Notes: a model not told the origin generated them from the sequence alone. A stretch of DNA of 64,000 nt from JBPEWY01 sp965224095 (GCA_965224095.1 OZ245039.1:806001-870000), one strand, 5' to 3'. Shown: positions 28,201-38,007, numbered from the stretch's first letter. Translations and numbers: made by a program.

Positions 28201-31200
28201 ACGGGGTACTTGAAAACTCCATCGATGCCTGGAGTTTGGCATCAATTACCACTCCACAAGGTGCAAAAATTGAAGTAGAATATGAGGAAGATGATTTTTA
28301 TACCGAAGCATTTGGACGAAGGTACTGGGAGAATAATTTGAAGTTTCTTTTCCAAACCATCGATACGGAATACTACAGACTTACTGTAGAGATACAGGAT
28401 GGGTTTGCCATTAGTAACCCTTTTAGTTTTGCAGATTATTTTGATCCTACTAAAAAAGTTTTTATGGATCTGTGGGCCTGTAAAAATGATAATGAAGTAG
28501 CCAGGACGGGTACGGAGTTAGCCAAACTGAATATTACTATCGATGATCAGGTAACCATAGAAACTGTAAGTCAGAACCAGTTAACTCTAAAAGTTAAAAG
28601 GGTGGCGGGAATACATGTAACCACCGATGGTGAAGATTTATTCAATCAATGGATGGCACGAGGCAATACCTATGGATTAAATTATGAGTCCGTTTCCAGA
28701 GGGGAGTGCCCCTCTGACCCAGCCGCCGGGAAAACAGCAAACTTCGGAATGTTATACAAACTTCTTTCAAATAAAGTTGCACCAGGCACCAGTGGTGGTG
28801 GACTTCGGGTTAAAAAAATTGCCATTAATAACGGGGAAGGACATCAATATATTACCTCTTACGATTATACCGATCCCAACACGGGAGAATCTTCCGGGAT
28901 CACCTCTTTTAATCCGGTACACGGAGAGGTATTTGTACCCTATCAAAACGAACTTCCCGGTCCGGGAGTTATGTATGAATGGGTAACCATGACTGCTTCT
29001 GGAATTAATGATTCCGGAAATGAAGAGGAGCTAAGTAAAATCAGATATCATTACTATACTTTAAAACTCGTTGAAGACATTTTTGACCCTGATATTAATA
29101 TGGTTGATAAGGACGGCCTCTCTATTTTTAAAACAGAGGTAACCCCGCACACCATGTCTCTGGACAAGCTCACGGCTAAAAATATGAGTATTGAAAAAGA
29201 CCTGTCAAAGATTGGTCAGTTAATTTCTACCGAAGAATTTAATGCCAAGGGCCAATTAATAAATAAATCAGTTAATACTTATATAAGCAGAGATGGAGAG
29301 TTATCCGAAACTTTTTCATCTATGAAGTCCGTTTTTGATTTTGATGAAGATGATAACGGAAACCCACAAGATATTCTGCTTTTCCAACGGTATCTAGCCC
29401 AATCCACAAAATCAGAAAAGGTAAGTGTGGTATCTCGTATCGATAATTACGCTAACGGTATACATTCATCTGTAACGTATGATGACCCCGATGAGTATTT
29501 AGGCACCTACCGCAGCTCCATACGCGCTACCTCCGTAGATGGAAGAAAGATCAAAGAAGAAAAAATCCCTGCATACAAGGTTTATCCTGATATGGGACCG
29601 AAAACTTCCGTCTCTTCCAACAAAAATATGCTTACTCAACAGGCTATGAATATCACTTCGGTCTCTGATGAAAGTGATGCATCCGGTAATCCGATAAACT
29701 GGAAAACCATTAGTGCCAATGTTACCACCTGGAAAGATAGTTGGGATCATATTGACAATAATGGCACCTATACTACCCAAAATGGCATATGGCGTAAACA
29801 CCAAAACTTCGTCTGGAAAGATGCTGTTGATGATAAAGGTACCTACGGATCCGAGATCACAACTGCTGATTTTAACTGGGGTATCGGGGCAACGCAGTCC
29901 AATGAACAGTGGCAAAAAGTATCGGAGATCACCCGATATACCCTCTGGTCCTCTCCGGTAGAGACCATGGATATTAACGGTAATTTTGCCGCCTCTAAAA
30001 TGGCCGATCGATTTACCAAAGTAACCGCTGGAGGAAATGCCCGCTATAGCGAACTCTATTATTCCGGGGCCGAACATATATCACCGCTCGGACAAAACTA
30101 CTATGACGGAGAGGTAAAAGGAGCCAATTACCAAAGCGTAGATGTGGCTCATACGGGAAAATTCTCCTCAAAGGTAAGTTCCAGTTCTCATAGGGCCTTT
30201 GAAGTTACCGGAACCGTGGGATCAGGACATAGTGATCTCTCCAAGACCTTTAGGCCGGGTGTTTATAAAGTATCGGTCTGGGCCTATTCGGCCAATGGCG
30301 AAGATGCAGGTACCAAACTAAGATTTAACAGCAGAACCTATGAAGCCACCGAAACCGCGGTGGCAGGTGACTGGACACTGTATAATTTCTATGTGGAACT
30401 CGATCAGGGAACCACAGCTTCCTTATATGTCTATAATACCACCTCAGGGAATGCCTATTACGATGACTTTAGAATGCATCCGGTATATGCCAGTATGAAT
30501 AGTTATGTATATGATCCCGATACCGAAGAGCTTACCCATATCCTGGATGCCAATAACCTAGCCACCCGTTTCCGTTATGATGACGCCGGACGCCTTTGTA
30601 AAACCTATAAGGAAGTAATTGATACTCCAACACTTACAGGTGGATTTAAAATCACCAATTCCTATAAATACAATTATGAAAACATCTATGATACCGAGTG
30701 TATGTGCTGCGACCCCGGAGAGGAAGTGAATTTTAACCCCGAGGCAAACGATGATGCCGTAACCATGCAGTACTATGGTTCTATCAATATTGATGTATTA
30801 TCCAATGATAATTTTGGAGGTGATGGTCCCGCTACACCCGCCCTGTCCGTATCCAATATTCTAGGGCCCGGAACAGCCGTGGTAGATGATCGTGGTACCC
30901 CAACAATCCCCTCTGATGATTTTATACGCTATACCTTAAATACCAGTACCACAGCCAATCTGGTAGCCATCACCTATCAACTCTGTGATGGCAACGGAGA
31001 TTGTGATACAGCGGTTGCCAATATTGATATTTCCAATATCACTTATAATTATCAGCCTGTTACGGCAACATCGCTTTATATCTATAATACCATTAATAAA
31101 CCCTATTATATTTTTAATGGAAACCTACAGGGATTATCAGGAGGTTCTGGAGATTTTTCATTTAACTGGGCCTATGATATCGCTACCCAGGGTTTTACCT

Positions 31201-31379
31201 CGGTAGCCAATACTACCTCCAATGGTTTTTCTTATCAGTACGACCCGGCAACCTCAGATCTCTGTGTTCCAAATACACAAAGTATTAGGTGGCGATGTAC
31301 CGTTACCGATAATATAACAGGAGAAGTTACCCATTTTGATGAAGAGCAGTATAACCTGGTGTCCTGTGAACAACTTTAA
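25278..31379 (+). CDS. Giant secreted SpvB/YD-repeat-like protein (Rhs partner)
   Basis: 2033 residues with a Sec signal peptide (about 1-30). The N-terminus has the module common to Bacteroidota Rhs partners: EPVSATDMVNLSSGDMAYVLPLL split from GFPVTLSYHAGIPMDMEASWVGLGWNINTGAI, reminiscent of SpvB/TcB beta-propeller starts. Residues about 130-300 are Gly/Ser-rich strand repeats. Further on come long YD-type regions, a carbohydrate-binding-like sandwich (about 1615-1735), a YD repeat (RFRYDDAGRLCKTY), a CMCC cysteine cluster near 1808 and Ig/cadherin-like modules (about 1815-2030). It lacks an Rhs core plus toxin tip, so it is probably the structural partner of the Rhs toxin encoded 9 nt downstream. 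Confidence 0.8.
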   Translation: MRKTKFSHRVIALFLTISFLQSFIPYNMLLASNNGPNAPEASGFEPVSATDMVNLSSGDMAYVLPLLEIDGFPVTLSYHAGIPMDMEASWVGLGWNINTGAIARGVSVTPDDWKNGKRLNLMYLTGKQDSYSVNVGVGIARAAEVGVGLSWGPNKSLSGSVSASIGPVSASIDTNGNYNIGVGAGALTKGAFDGVFDKVGSGEAKEASPFGGGLSISGNVNKGGISANIGVSRNSGNVSGSMGISISGNGVGASYSVGRNNGMQGTDTSGGGGGMSVGSFSAGDFSYNSKGFYVPIQIGIFSFGFGFNRTIIELKKAASKYGYGVLYHADPALYNDTNLSLGEAAPDTGTFTDYKKRNEFGDVYEQVLPQPEEEFIGDYSSQIERLNFTFAGYDSYSINATGIGGTLRPLVAQNTVLIAEGYDGESTRMTQFQIGEHLGIPIYKTLDKTKIFYHHGGQSLKQDKSLSGGNLHFVFDGQTTENAFNQFHSIKNIIGSDLDLGDFINRGTYSVNNRPKAGSYVETFTNAQIDAGGTGLLTPASLYVEGGNDLSRNSQGYMPDGIGGYKITTPDGKVYHFSQPVYHYEQIQHNFMNFEGTESTPGDEYNSSSKREATPYATHWLLTAITGPDFIDINNNNFADKEDYGYWVRLDHGRWSNAYTWRSPYDNGDYTLSGSNAPRRHYATFIDQEVEKSDPGYFLQGRKDLYYLDKIVSKSQTAYFVKDIRYDGVGTSSPYEFGINNFPDKLEENNINATAIENAIYDKEYQLKLDKIVIVNNKPGTEVSPVRASETLRGLVAAFKTSRYTPGGFFDKNLDVNQATPINRIHQLHQSNQVIDVEDFQNFDYRKALKVIKFNHDYRLAKHTPSSGYNKSTGTGDYSENPQAGRLTLNSVKTFGRGLFDGATENDLYDYMPPYQFIYLKPDLPHEENTLEKLGPAYNLTVFGNLKEGAPQYKLNRANKDNWGFRNAKIDTDNDGVLENSIDAWSLASITTPQGAKIEVEYEEDDFYTEAFGRRYWENNLKFLFQTIDTEYYRLTVEIQDGFAISNPFSFADYFDPTKKVFMDLWACKNDNEVARTGTELAKLNITIDDQVTIETVSQNQLTLKVKRVAGIHVTTDGEDLFNQWMARGNTYGLNYESVSRGECPSDPAAGKTANFGMLYKLLSNKVAPGTSGGGLRVKKIAINNGEGHQYITSYDYTDPNTGESSGITSFNPVHGEVFVPYQNELPGPGVMYEWVTMTASGINDSGNEEELSKIRYHYYTLKLVEDIFDPDINMVDKDGLSIFKTEVTPHTMSLDKLTAKNMSIEKDLSKIGQLISTEEFNAKGQLINKSVNTYISRDGELSETFSSMKSVFDFDEDDNGNPQDILLFQRYLAQSTKSEKVSVVSRIDNYANGIHSSVTYDDPDEYLGTYRSSIRATSVDGRKIKEEKIPAYKVYPDMGPKTSVSSNKNMLTQQAMNITSVSDESDASGNPINWKTISANVTTWKDSWDHIDNNGTYTTQNGIWRKHQNFVWKDAVDDKGTYGSEITTADFNWGIGATQSNEQWQKVSEITRYTLWSSPVETMDINGNFAASKMADRFTKVTAGGNARYSELYYSGAEHISPLGQNYYDGEVKGANYQSVDVAHTGKFSSKVSSSSHRAFEVTGTVGSGHSDLSKTFRPGVYKVSVWAYSANGEDAGTKLRFNSRTYEATETAVAGDWTLYNFYVELDQGTTASLYVYNTTSGNAYYDDFRMHPVYASMNSYVYDPDTEELTHILDANNLATRFRYDDAGRLCKTYKEVIDTPTLTGGFKITNSYKYNYENIYDTECMCCDPGEEVNFNPEANDDAVTMQYYGSINIDVLSNDNFGGDGPATPALSVSNILGPGTAVVDDRGTPTIPSDDFIRYTLNTSTTANLVAITYQLCDGNGDCDTAVANIDISNITYNYQPVTATSLYIYNTINKPYYIFNGNLQGLSGGSGDFSFNWAYDIATQGFTSVANTTSNGFSYQYDPATSDLCVPNTQSIRWRCTVTDNITGEVTHFDEEQYNLVSCEQL

Positions 31380-31388
31380 TAAAAAGCT

Positions 31389-34300
31389 ATGCTTATGAAA
31401 CTCAAGATCTGTCATTTGAATAGTCCGAAAAATATAATCTGCCTGTTGGTTTTTGTTTTGATCACCGGGCAAATACATGCCCAGGAACCCGTTCCCAGGC
31501 CCAATGATAATTCCAACTGGATCAGTACCATCAGTTATGACCTCCAGGGAAATACGGTGGCCAAAGGCGTTTCCTTTTTTAACCGGCTTGGAAAGCCTAC
31601 CCAAAGTCAGAGTTTTGATGTCCTTACTAGTTCCATATGGGTGTCTCAAAGCCTGTATGACTATCACGGACGCCCGGCCTTTCAAAGCCTGAGTGCCCCG
31701 GTTACTTCCTCCTTTGGATATTACGCTAGTTTTATAAAAAATAATCTGGGGAACACCTATAGCCTATTAGATTTTGATACAACCCTCTCCAGAGAAAATC
31801 CGGCTCCTGTAAACAGTGAGGCCGGAACCCTGGGCTGGTACTACAGTAATGGTAATACTAACGAACCCTATCAGGATATCACCTCCTACCCCTTTTCCAA
31901 AAGCGTATTTAGCAGTTTAAATCCCGGACAGGTTTTACGCACCGTTGGAGGAAATAAAGTAAATAAAGACGGAACCGATCAGTGGGTACATAGCTATAGC
32001 TTTACCATGCCCGCAGGTTTTGAACTTACCGGCCCCCTGGCCTTTAACGATGCTGCCTATCAACTGGTACAAACCACCAAAACCGTATCTCGCGATGTAC
32101 ATGGTAATGAGGTAGTGGTATTTACCGATACCGATGGTAATACCCTGGCTGCGGCAAGAAGTGGGGGTGCAACCAATATTACCCGAGGTATAGATATCGG
32201 TCAGCAAGGCTTTGTGGATATACACGTTCCCGCTGGGGCAACCACGGGAATGTGGATTCAAAAACCCGCAAATATCAATATAGAGATCTACGATCTGATA
32301 ACCGAAGAAACTGTTACGCCGGCTACTTCCTATCCCAATGGTTTTTATCGGGTGTCTATTATTAATATGGAGGATTATAACCCGCAAACCGATGCGATTC
32401 GGGTAAATTACCAGGAAAATTATTACGATTATAGCTTGAATATCTATGACAAGGCCAATCGGCTTATCGAATCACGTCAGCCCCTAAACCATTTAGCTTC
32501 TACCTTTACCTATAATACCCTGGGGCAACTTTTGGAAACCACCAGTCCCGATGAAGGGAATGCCAGTTTTGTATATCGTGATGACGGACAGATTCGGTTT
32601 TCCCAAAACAGTAAACAATCCGCTCGGAGTGAGTTTTCCTATACCAATTATGACAAGTTGGGACGCCCCATAGAAAGCGGGGTGTATAAGGGTCCCGAAG
32701 GCTTTAACGGATCGGCCCAGGAAGTTCCCATTTTATGGTGGGACCAGGTAGATACCGAGAGTACCGGACCCAATTCCGCCAAAGTAATCGGTAAAACCAC
32801 CTGGGATGCCGGACTGGCTACGTATAAAGAAATTACAGGGGACGGAGGCGTGCGCTGGAATGTAACAGCCGCCAATGAGTCCATGGCTATCGGATTATCG
32901 GCTACCAATCTGGATCATACTCCACAAACCATTCACTATGCTATTTATATAAACAATGACGGTACCTTTACCGCCAATGAAAATGGAACCCAGGTTCACA
33001 GTGGAGGCACTTATACCTCCGGGGATGAGTTCCGGGTCTTTAGAACACAAACCAGTGTAAGCTTTGAGCATAACGGAACGGTTTTTTATACTTCTGTAAC
33101 CCCTAGCTCCGGAAACCTGTTAGGAGATATGGCCTTTTATACAGGAACTTCGGCCATTACTAATTTTGTACTGGAAGGGACTACCGCTACTCCAACACTT
33201 AACCCCTATATTACCTCTGCTGATACCCAGGTATCGGGCAATATCATCACCTCGATAGCACCTGCCGGTGTACACTATACCGCCCTGGCCTCTACCACCG
33301 AAAAACTGGATGGAGATGGCAGTGTGACCATGACCGTATTACAAACCGATAAACGCATCATGTTTGGACTGGCTAGTAATACAGCCTCGGCTGGCTATAC
33401 CCGTAGCAAAATAAAATTCCCTATCTATATTAATGATGTGGGAAGTTTTACGGTTTTTGATGAGTTCCGTACCCATGGAAATACTCCGTATAATGCGGGG
33501 GATACCTTTACCGTGGAGCGTATTGGAACTACGGTAAATTACTATCATAACGGAATCCAGTTCTATACCTCTGCCCTTTCTTCGGTAAATGAAGAACTGA
33601 TGGGCGTGGCCCATATCTATGATCCGGGCGGACAGGTTCAGGATCTGACTCTTAGTGGAACTCCCAACAAACGATACCGGGATTATACCAATGTACTTAC
33701 CTACCAGGGCAGTATCTGGAAAATTGGCCCCCAAAGCTCCTATGGTGGGATCGGTTCTAAAAATTTTATAGCAGGTAATGGGTATATAGAAACTACACTG
33801 CAGGACTATCGAACCTTTTTTATGGGACTCTCCGAGGTAAATGCCAGTTCGTATCATACCACCATTGATTATGCACTGTACGTATACCGCGGATCCTCCC
33901 TATATGTTTATGAAAAAGGGACCCGAATAGCTACCTTACTCTATTACGGACTAAAACCGGGGGATGTCATTAAAGTGGAACGGGATTTTGGGGTTATCAA
34001 ATATTATCTCAACGGAGAACTCAAACACACCTCGCAAAGCACCCTGGATACCCCTAATAACAATCCTCTTTTGCTGGATATTACCATGAACGATCCCATA
34101 GGCAGTATTCATAATGTACATATGTATGAATATATTCCCGGCCAGGGAACCATTTCAAGCACCGAAGAATTAAATCCCGATTATTGTTATGAGCGTACCA
34201 TGACCGTTTATGATATTCCCGATAAAATAGGATTGCACGAGGCCCTGAATCGCGATGGTATTGATATCAGCCACTATCCTACCCAAACCTATGTAGCGGG

Positions 34301-37300
34301 TAATGTATCGAAAACCTATAATGAAAATAACCACTCGGCTGCTTCCTGGTATAGCTATGATATTTATGGAAGGGTAGTATGGCATGTGCAGTACGTAGAG
34401 GGACTTGGGGTGAAAACCCTGGATTATCAGTATGATGATGCTACCGGGAACGTCACCAAAGTGATCTATCAAAAGCATGATCCCACAGAGATTTTTGTAC
34501 ATCGTTATTCCTATAACGCGGCCAATCAACTGGTAAAAGTGGAAACCTCTGTAGATGATACGAATTTTACCGAGCAGGCCTCCTATACCTATTATGAGAA
34601 CGGCGCCTTAAAACGCACCCAACTGGCTCAAAACCTGCAGGGAATTGATTATGTATACAACCTGAACGGGCAACTTAAAATGATCAATCATCCAAAATCC
34701 GGTAGCAGTTTTGATCCGGGTGGAGACAGCAATGATGTGTTTGGGATGATTCTCGATTATCACAAAGGGGATTACCAGCGAAGCGGAACCCAGATCGAAG
34801 AGCTGGAGACTTTTATAGGTAATACGGTAACGGTGGCCGACCAGTATAACGGAAATATCCGTGCCACCCGTACCCGAAATTTCCAGGGGGCCAATGAAAA
34901 TGAGGTATTTGTACAACAGTATACCTATAACAATAACAACTGGCTCGAAAAGGCGCAGTTTATTCCAAACGGAAGTGTGCTTTCTGATCAGCATCTAAAA
35001 GTAGACGGCCTTTCTTATGATGCTAACGGAAATTTATTATCTTTAAACAGAAACCGCCAGGATGCCCTGGTAAATGGAAGCCCTGTGGCAACCCCTATGG
35101 ATCAGTTTACTTATCATTACTACCCAAATACCAATAGGCTCTCGCATATCACTGATGCAGTAGCTGGTGCCGCGGTAGCCGATCTGGAGTCTCAGGCCAA
35201 TGAGAACTATCACTATAACAGTATAGGTCAGCTTTCAGAGAACGATCAGGAGGAGGCTAAATACTACTACAATGCAAGCGGACTCACCTCTTCTGTAGAA
35301 CAGGATCCGAATGTAACCAATCCCGAGACCGTAAAATTTATATATAACGATCGCGGGCAGCGCCAGCGTAAACTTCATATCGTAGATGATGCCACAACCA
35401 CCAATACCTGGTATGTGCGTGATGCCAGTGGCAATCCCGTGGCTATTTATAGTGCCACAGAGGCTACCCCTGAGTATGATGTGGAGATCTACCTCAATGC
35501 AGGAACCACGGCCAATGTTACTTATAAAGGAAAAACCTTTGAAGGGGATGGCAACTATCCGGGCTATTATAACAGTACCTATACCTTTACCAATACCTCT
35601 GCCAGCAGCGATCCCCTGTTCCAGACAGAGCGGGTATCTCAAAACGACGGGGAAACCCTGCGCTATACCATTCCCGTACCCGAAGGAACATATACCCTGC
35701 GCACCTATCACAATGAACTTTGGTTTGGGGAGCACGGCTCCGCACCTCCAGGTGGCGAAGGCAATAGGGTGTTTGATATTGTTGTGGAGGACCAAATAGT
35801 TCAAAACGACCTGGATTTTTACAGTGATATCAATAACGATCCCAGGATCCTTTCCTTTAGCAATATAACGGTAACCGATGGGATCATGACCATTGATATG
35901 CCGGTGAGTGCCAACCGCGCCAGTGTGTGTGGGATTGCTATTCTGGGACATAAATTCGAAAAACCGCCCCTACAGCTCTACTTAAATACCGGTACATCCA
36001 ATGATGTGGTGTATAATGGAAAAACCTATACCGGCGATCTTTTAAGTGGTTACTATAGCAACCATATGCCTTTTGAAAATACTACAGCCAGTACAGAGGC
36101 GCTCTTTCAAACTGAACGTGTATCTGAGGCTGATGGGGAACCGCTTTATTATAACATCCCGGTATCCAATGGTACCTATACCCTGACCACCCATCACAAC
36201 GAACTTTGGTTTGGAAAAGATCCGGATGCTCCTGCGGCCGCGGCAGGGAACCGCGTGTTTGATATTGAAGTAGAGGGGCAACTGGTTAAAAACGATTTTG
36301 ATATTTTTGTGGAGGCTAATAACCAGGAGATCTCTTTTACTTTTACCGATATTCAGGTAACAGACGGGGAGCTCAATATTGTAATGACCCCGATTGCTCC
36401 GGATAAAAACCGGCCAACCATCTCAGGAATGGCCATTATAGAACAAACTGAGGGTAGCACTGCCAGTGTTACACCCCAACTGGTGGAACACCCCGTCTAT
36501 GGGGCTTCCAGGTTAGGGATCTATAACCGCCCAGGGGCAGGAACTTCTTTTGAGATCACAGACCATTTAGGGAATGTACGTGCCGTGGTGCAAAACAGTT
36601 CCGGGCTGGATATTGTCGGGCAATCTGATTACTACCCGGGCGGCATGCTCATGCCGGGACACAATCTGCAGGGAGATTACCGCTATAATTACCAGGGGCA
36701 GGAACTCGACACGGAGACCGGGAAAATAGCCTTCCAGTTACGTCTGTATGATCAGCGAATAAATAGATGGTTAACACCTGATCCAAAGGGTGCCGGATTT
36801 TCCCCCTATTGGAGTATGGACAATGATCCAATAAATTTAATTGACCCCGATGGGGGATGTCCTAAATGTCCTGATCCCTCAGGATATAGTGAAGGAAGTA
36901 CCTATACAGCAACAGATGGTCAAACCTATACTCATTTAGGAGATTTTGGGTGGTCTAGTACGCCAGAAGTTAATGTGTTTGGTGTCAGTATGGAAACTCA
37001 AAACTACTGGGCTGGTATAAATGCCTTGGCAGAGAATCTTAACAAACAGAAAGATTTAGAGACTGGCAAATCAGTTTCTATAAGAATGTTAGAGGAGTTG
37101 GAAAAAGAAGCCCAAATACCTGAACTCATTCAAAGGGAGCCTATAAATTATGCCAGTTCAGGCGCTCTAGAGTATATAGGCACGGGAGGGTTATCTCTTC
37201 TTAAATTCGTTAAAAACCCCAATGCCCTAAAACACATTTTTAGGAATGCTCCAGGACATGTTAATCCAACAACAGTTACATCTCAAAATAGATATTTAAA

Positions 37301-37475
37301 ATTGTTTTCTTCTGTTGCGTCAGACACCAAAAATCTTGTCCAAACAACTAATGCAGCAAAAATTAATGCCAACGTCAAAACTTTTCATCGAACCTTCAAA
37401 AGTGGAAAGCAAGTTTGGGTTGAGACTATAAATGGTAAAATAGTAAATGCAGGTGTTAATAATATACCTCGATAA
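31389..37475 (+). CDS. Rhs polymorphic toxin with element-encoded C-terminal tip 1
   Basis: 2028 residues: signal peptide (about 1-31, ending HAQ), N-terminal DUF6443-like region, three lectin-like sandwich repeats (about 480-900), YD repeats (about 920-1340), two malectin-like domains (about 1366-1520 and 1526-1687), HLGNVRAVV (about 1725), Rhs core NRWLTPDPKG...IDPDGG (ends about 1819), then a variable toxin tip (about 1820-2028). The tip ends with HIFRNAPGHV, a KQVWVETINGKIVNAGVN block and NNIPR, which recalls small RNase-type polymorphic toxins, but the family is unverified. Residues 1748-2028 (from Tyr-Tyr-Pro-Gly) belong to the inserted element; 1-1747 are host-locus sequence. A second in-frame ATG lies at 31395. 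The candidate immunity gene follows by 4 nt. Confidence 0.88.
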   Translation: MLMKLKICHLNSPKNIICLLVFVLITGQIHAQEPVPRPNDNSNWISTISYDLQGNTVAKGVSFFNRLGKPTQSQSFDVLTSSIWVSQSLYDYHGRPAFQSLSAPVTSSFGYYASFIKNNLGNTYSLLDFDTTLSRENPAPVNSEAGTLGWYYSNGNTNEPYQDITSYPFSKSVFSSLNPGQVLRTVGGNKVNKDGTDQWVHSYSFTMPAGFELTGPLAFNDAAYQLVQTTKTVSRDVHGNEVVVFTDTDGNTLAAARSGGATNITRGIDIGQQGFVDIHVPAGATTGMWIQKPANINIEIYDLITEETVTPATSYPNGFYRVSIINMEDYNPQTDAIRVNYQENYYDYSLNIYDKANRLIESRQPLNHLASTFTYNTLGQLLETTSPDEGNASFVYRDDGQIRFSQNSKQSARSEFSYTNYDKLGRPIESGVYKGPEGFNGSAQEVPILWWDQVDTESTGPNSAKVIGKTTWDAGLATYKEITGDGGVRWNVTAANESMAIGLSATNLDHTPQTIHYAIYINNDGTFTANENGTQVHSGGTYTSGDEFRVFRTQTSVSFEHNGTVFYTSVTPSSGNLLGDMAFYTGTSAITNFVLEGTTATPTLNPYITSADTQVSGNIITSIAPAGVHYTALASTTEKLDGDGSVTMTVLQTDKRIMFGLASNTASAGYTRSKIKFPIYINDVGSFTVFDEFRTHGNTPYNAGDTFTVERIGTTVNYYHNGIQFYTSALSSVNEELMGVAHIYDPGGQVQDLTLSGTPNKRYRDYTNVLTYQGSIWKIGPQSSYGGIGSKNFIAGNGYIETTLQDYRTFFMGLSEVNASSYHTTIDYALYVYRGSSLYVYEKGTRIATLLYYGLKPGDVIKVERDFGVIKYYLNGELKHTSQSTLDTPNNNPLLLDITMNDPIGSIHNVHMYEYIPGQGTISSTEELNPDYCYERTMTVYDIPDKIGLHEALNRDGIDISHYPTQTYVAGNVSKTYNENNHSAASWYSYDIYGRVVWHVQYVEGLGVKTLDYQYDDATGNVTKVIYQKHDPTEIFVHRYSYNAANQLVKVETSVDDTNFTEQASYTYYENGALKRTQLAQNLQGIDYVYNLNGQLKMINHPKSGSSFDPGGDSNDVFGMILDYHKGDYQRSGTQIEELETFIGNTVTVADQYNGNIRATRTRNFQGANENEVFVQQYTYNNNNWLEKAQFIPNGSVLSDQHLKVDGLSYDANGNLLSLNRNRQDALVNGSPVATPMDQFTYHYYPNTNRLSHITDAVAGAAVADLESQANENYHYNSIGQLSENDQEEAKYYYNASGLTSSVEQDPNVTNPETVKFIYNDRGQRQRKLHIVDDATTTNTWYVRDASGNPVAIYSATEATPEYDVEIYLNAGTTANVTYKGKTFEGDGNYPGYYNSTYTFTNTSASSDPLFQTERVSQNDGETLRYTIPVPEGTYTLRTYHNELWFGEHGSAPPGGEGNRVFDIVVEDQIVQNDLDFYSDINNDPRILSFSNITVTDGIMTIDMPVSANRASVCGIAILGHKFEKPPLQLYLNTGTSNDVVYNGKTYTGDLLSGYYSNHMPFENTTASTEALFQTERVSEADGEPLYYNIPVSNGTYTLTTHHNELWFGKDPDAPAAAAGNRVFDIEVEGQLVKNDFDIFVEANNQEISFTFTDIQVTDGELNIVMTPIAPDKNRPTISGMAIIEQTEGSTASVTPQLVEHPVYGASRLGIYNRPGAGTSFEITDHLGNVRAVVQNSSGLDIVGQSDYYPGGMLMPGHNLQGDYRYNYQGQELDTETGKIAFQLRLYDQRINRWLTPDPKGAGFSPYWSMDNDPINLIDPDGGCPKCPDPSGYSEGSTYTATDGQTYTHLGDFGWSSTPEVNVFGVSMETQNYWAGINALAENLNKQKDLETGKSVSIRMLEELEKEAQIPELIQREPINYASSGALEYIGTGGLSLLKFVKNPNALKHIFRNAPGHVNPTTVTSQNRYLKLFSSVASDTKNLVQTTNAAKINANVKTFHRTFKSGKQVWVETINGKIVNAGVNNIPR
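36630..36640 (+). other. Left attachment core (attL) within the Rhs gene
   Basis: TACTACCCGGG, encoding Tyr-Tyr-Pro-Gly (residues 1748-1751). The host Rhs sequence GGGCAATCTGAT lies to its left and element sequence to its right. Confidence 0.75.
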
Positions 37476-37479
37476 GATT

Positions 37480-37956
37480 ATGAAATTTAAGGATTTAAAA
37501 GATTTAGAATATCACTATGTAACTAGAATAGAAAAAGGTCATCATACTGCTGATGATTACATTAACCTAATAATACTTTATTGGGATGTTCTTTTCGATT
37601 CGGGTTTACAGTTTTATTGTATTAACCAAAGAATTTTTACTCAAGAGAAAATAAGCAAACTAGATTGTTGTTTAGATAAGTTATTAACTAGATCAAAGAA
37701 TGAGTTTCCTGAGAACAAAGAAATATTATTCTGGGAAATGTTCATAAAAGAAAATAATACTTACTCTCCTTGCTCATATAAAAATGAAATATCAAACTTG
37801 GTTTGTGATGAACCAGTATTAATTCAATTTTATCTTTATTTACAATGTAATGAACATGATAAAGATGAATTATCAGATTTAATCGACTTATTAAATGACC
37901 AAAACAGTTACCGAAATAGATACATCCTTTCGCATATTCAACAATCTGATGGTTAA
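37480..37956 (+). CDS. Candidate immunity protein to tip 1 (copy A)
   Basis: 158 residues from the ATG at 37480; an ATG at 37447 lies within the toxin frame and is unlikely. It starts 4 nt after the toxin stop, as immunity genes do. The protein is acidic and mostly helical (YINLIILYWDVLFDSGLQF; KDELSDLIDLLNDQ) with no signal peptide, so it acts in the cytosol, which implies a cytosolic toxin target. No family recognised; the role is inferred from position. DNA here is much more AT-rich than the Rhs core. Confidence 0.7.
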   Translation: MKFKDLKDLEYHYVTRIEKGHHTADDYINLIILYWDVLFDSGLQFYCINQRIFTQEKISKLDCCLDKLLTRSKNEFPENKEILFWEMFIKENNTYSPCSYKNEISNLVCDEPVLIQFYLYLQCNEHDKDELSDLIDLLNDQNSYRNRYILSHIQQSDG

Positions 37957-37960
37957 AAAA

Positions 37961-38000
37961 GAATAAGAAAAGGCCTTTTAAGAGATTAGGCGGTTTTTTT
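37961..38000. terminator. Terminator-like repeat after the immunity gene (copy A)
   Basis: The palindrome AAAAGGCCTTTT (37968-37979) is followed by GATTAGGCGG and a T-run (37994-38000). It is a diverged form of the 57-nt repeat found after the other toxin-immunity modules at 52369 and 56623. Confidence 0.65.
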
Positions 38001-38007
38001 GTGGTAG

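Noticed and set aside
29499..30077. 192-codon antisense frame in the giant YD protein gene
   Set aside because: Opposite-strand shadow of a long supported gene, with no independent signal.
37447..37479. Upstream ATG for the immunity candidate overlapping the toxin end
   Set aside because: Those codons lie inside the toxin frame; the ATG at 37480, 4 nt after the toxin stop, gives a normal start.
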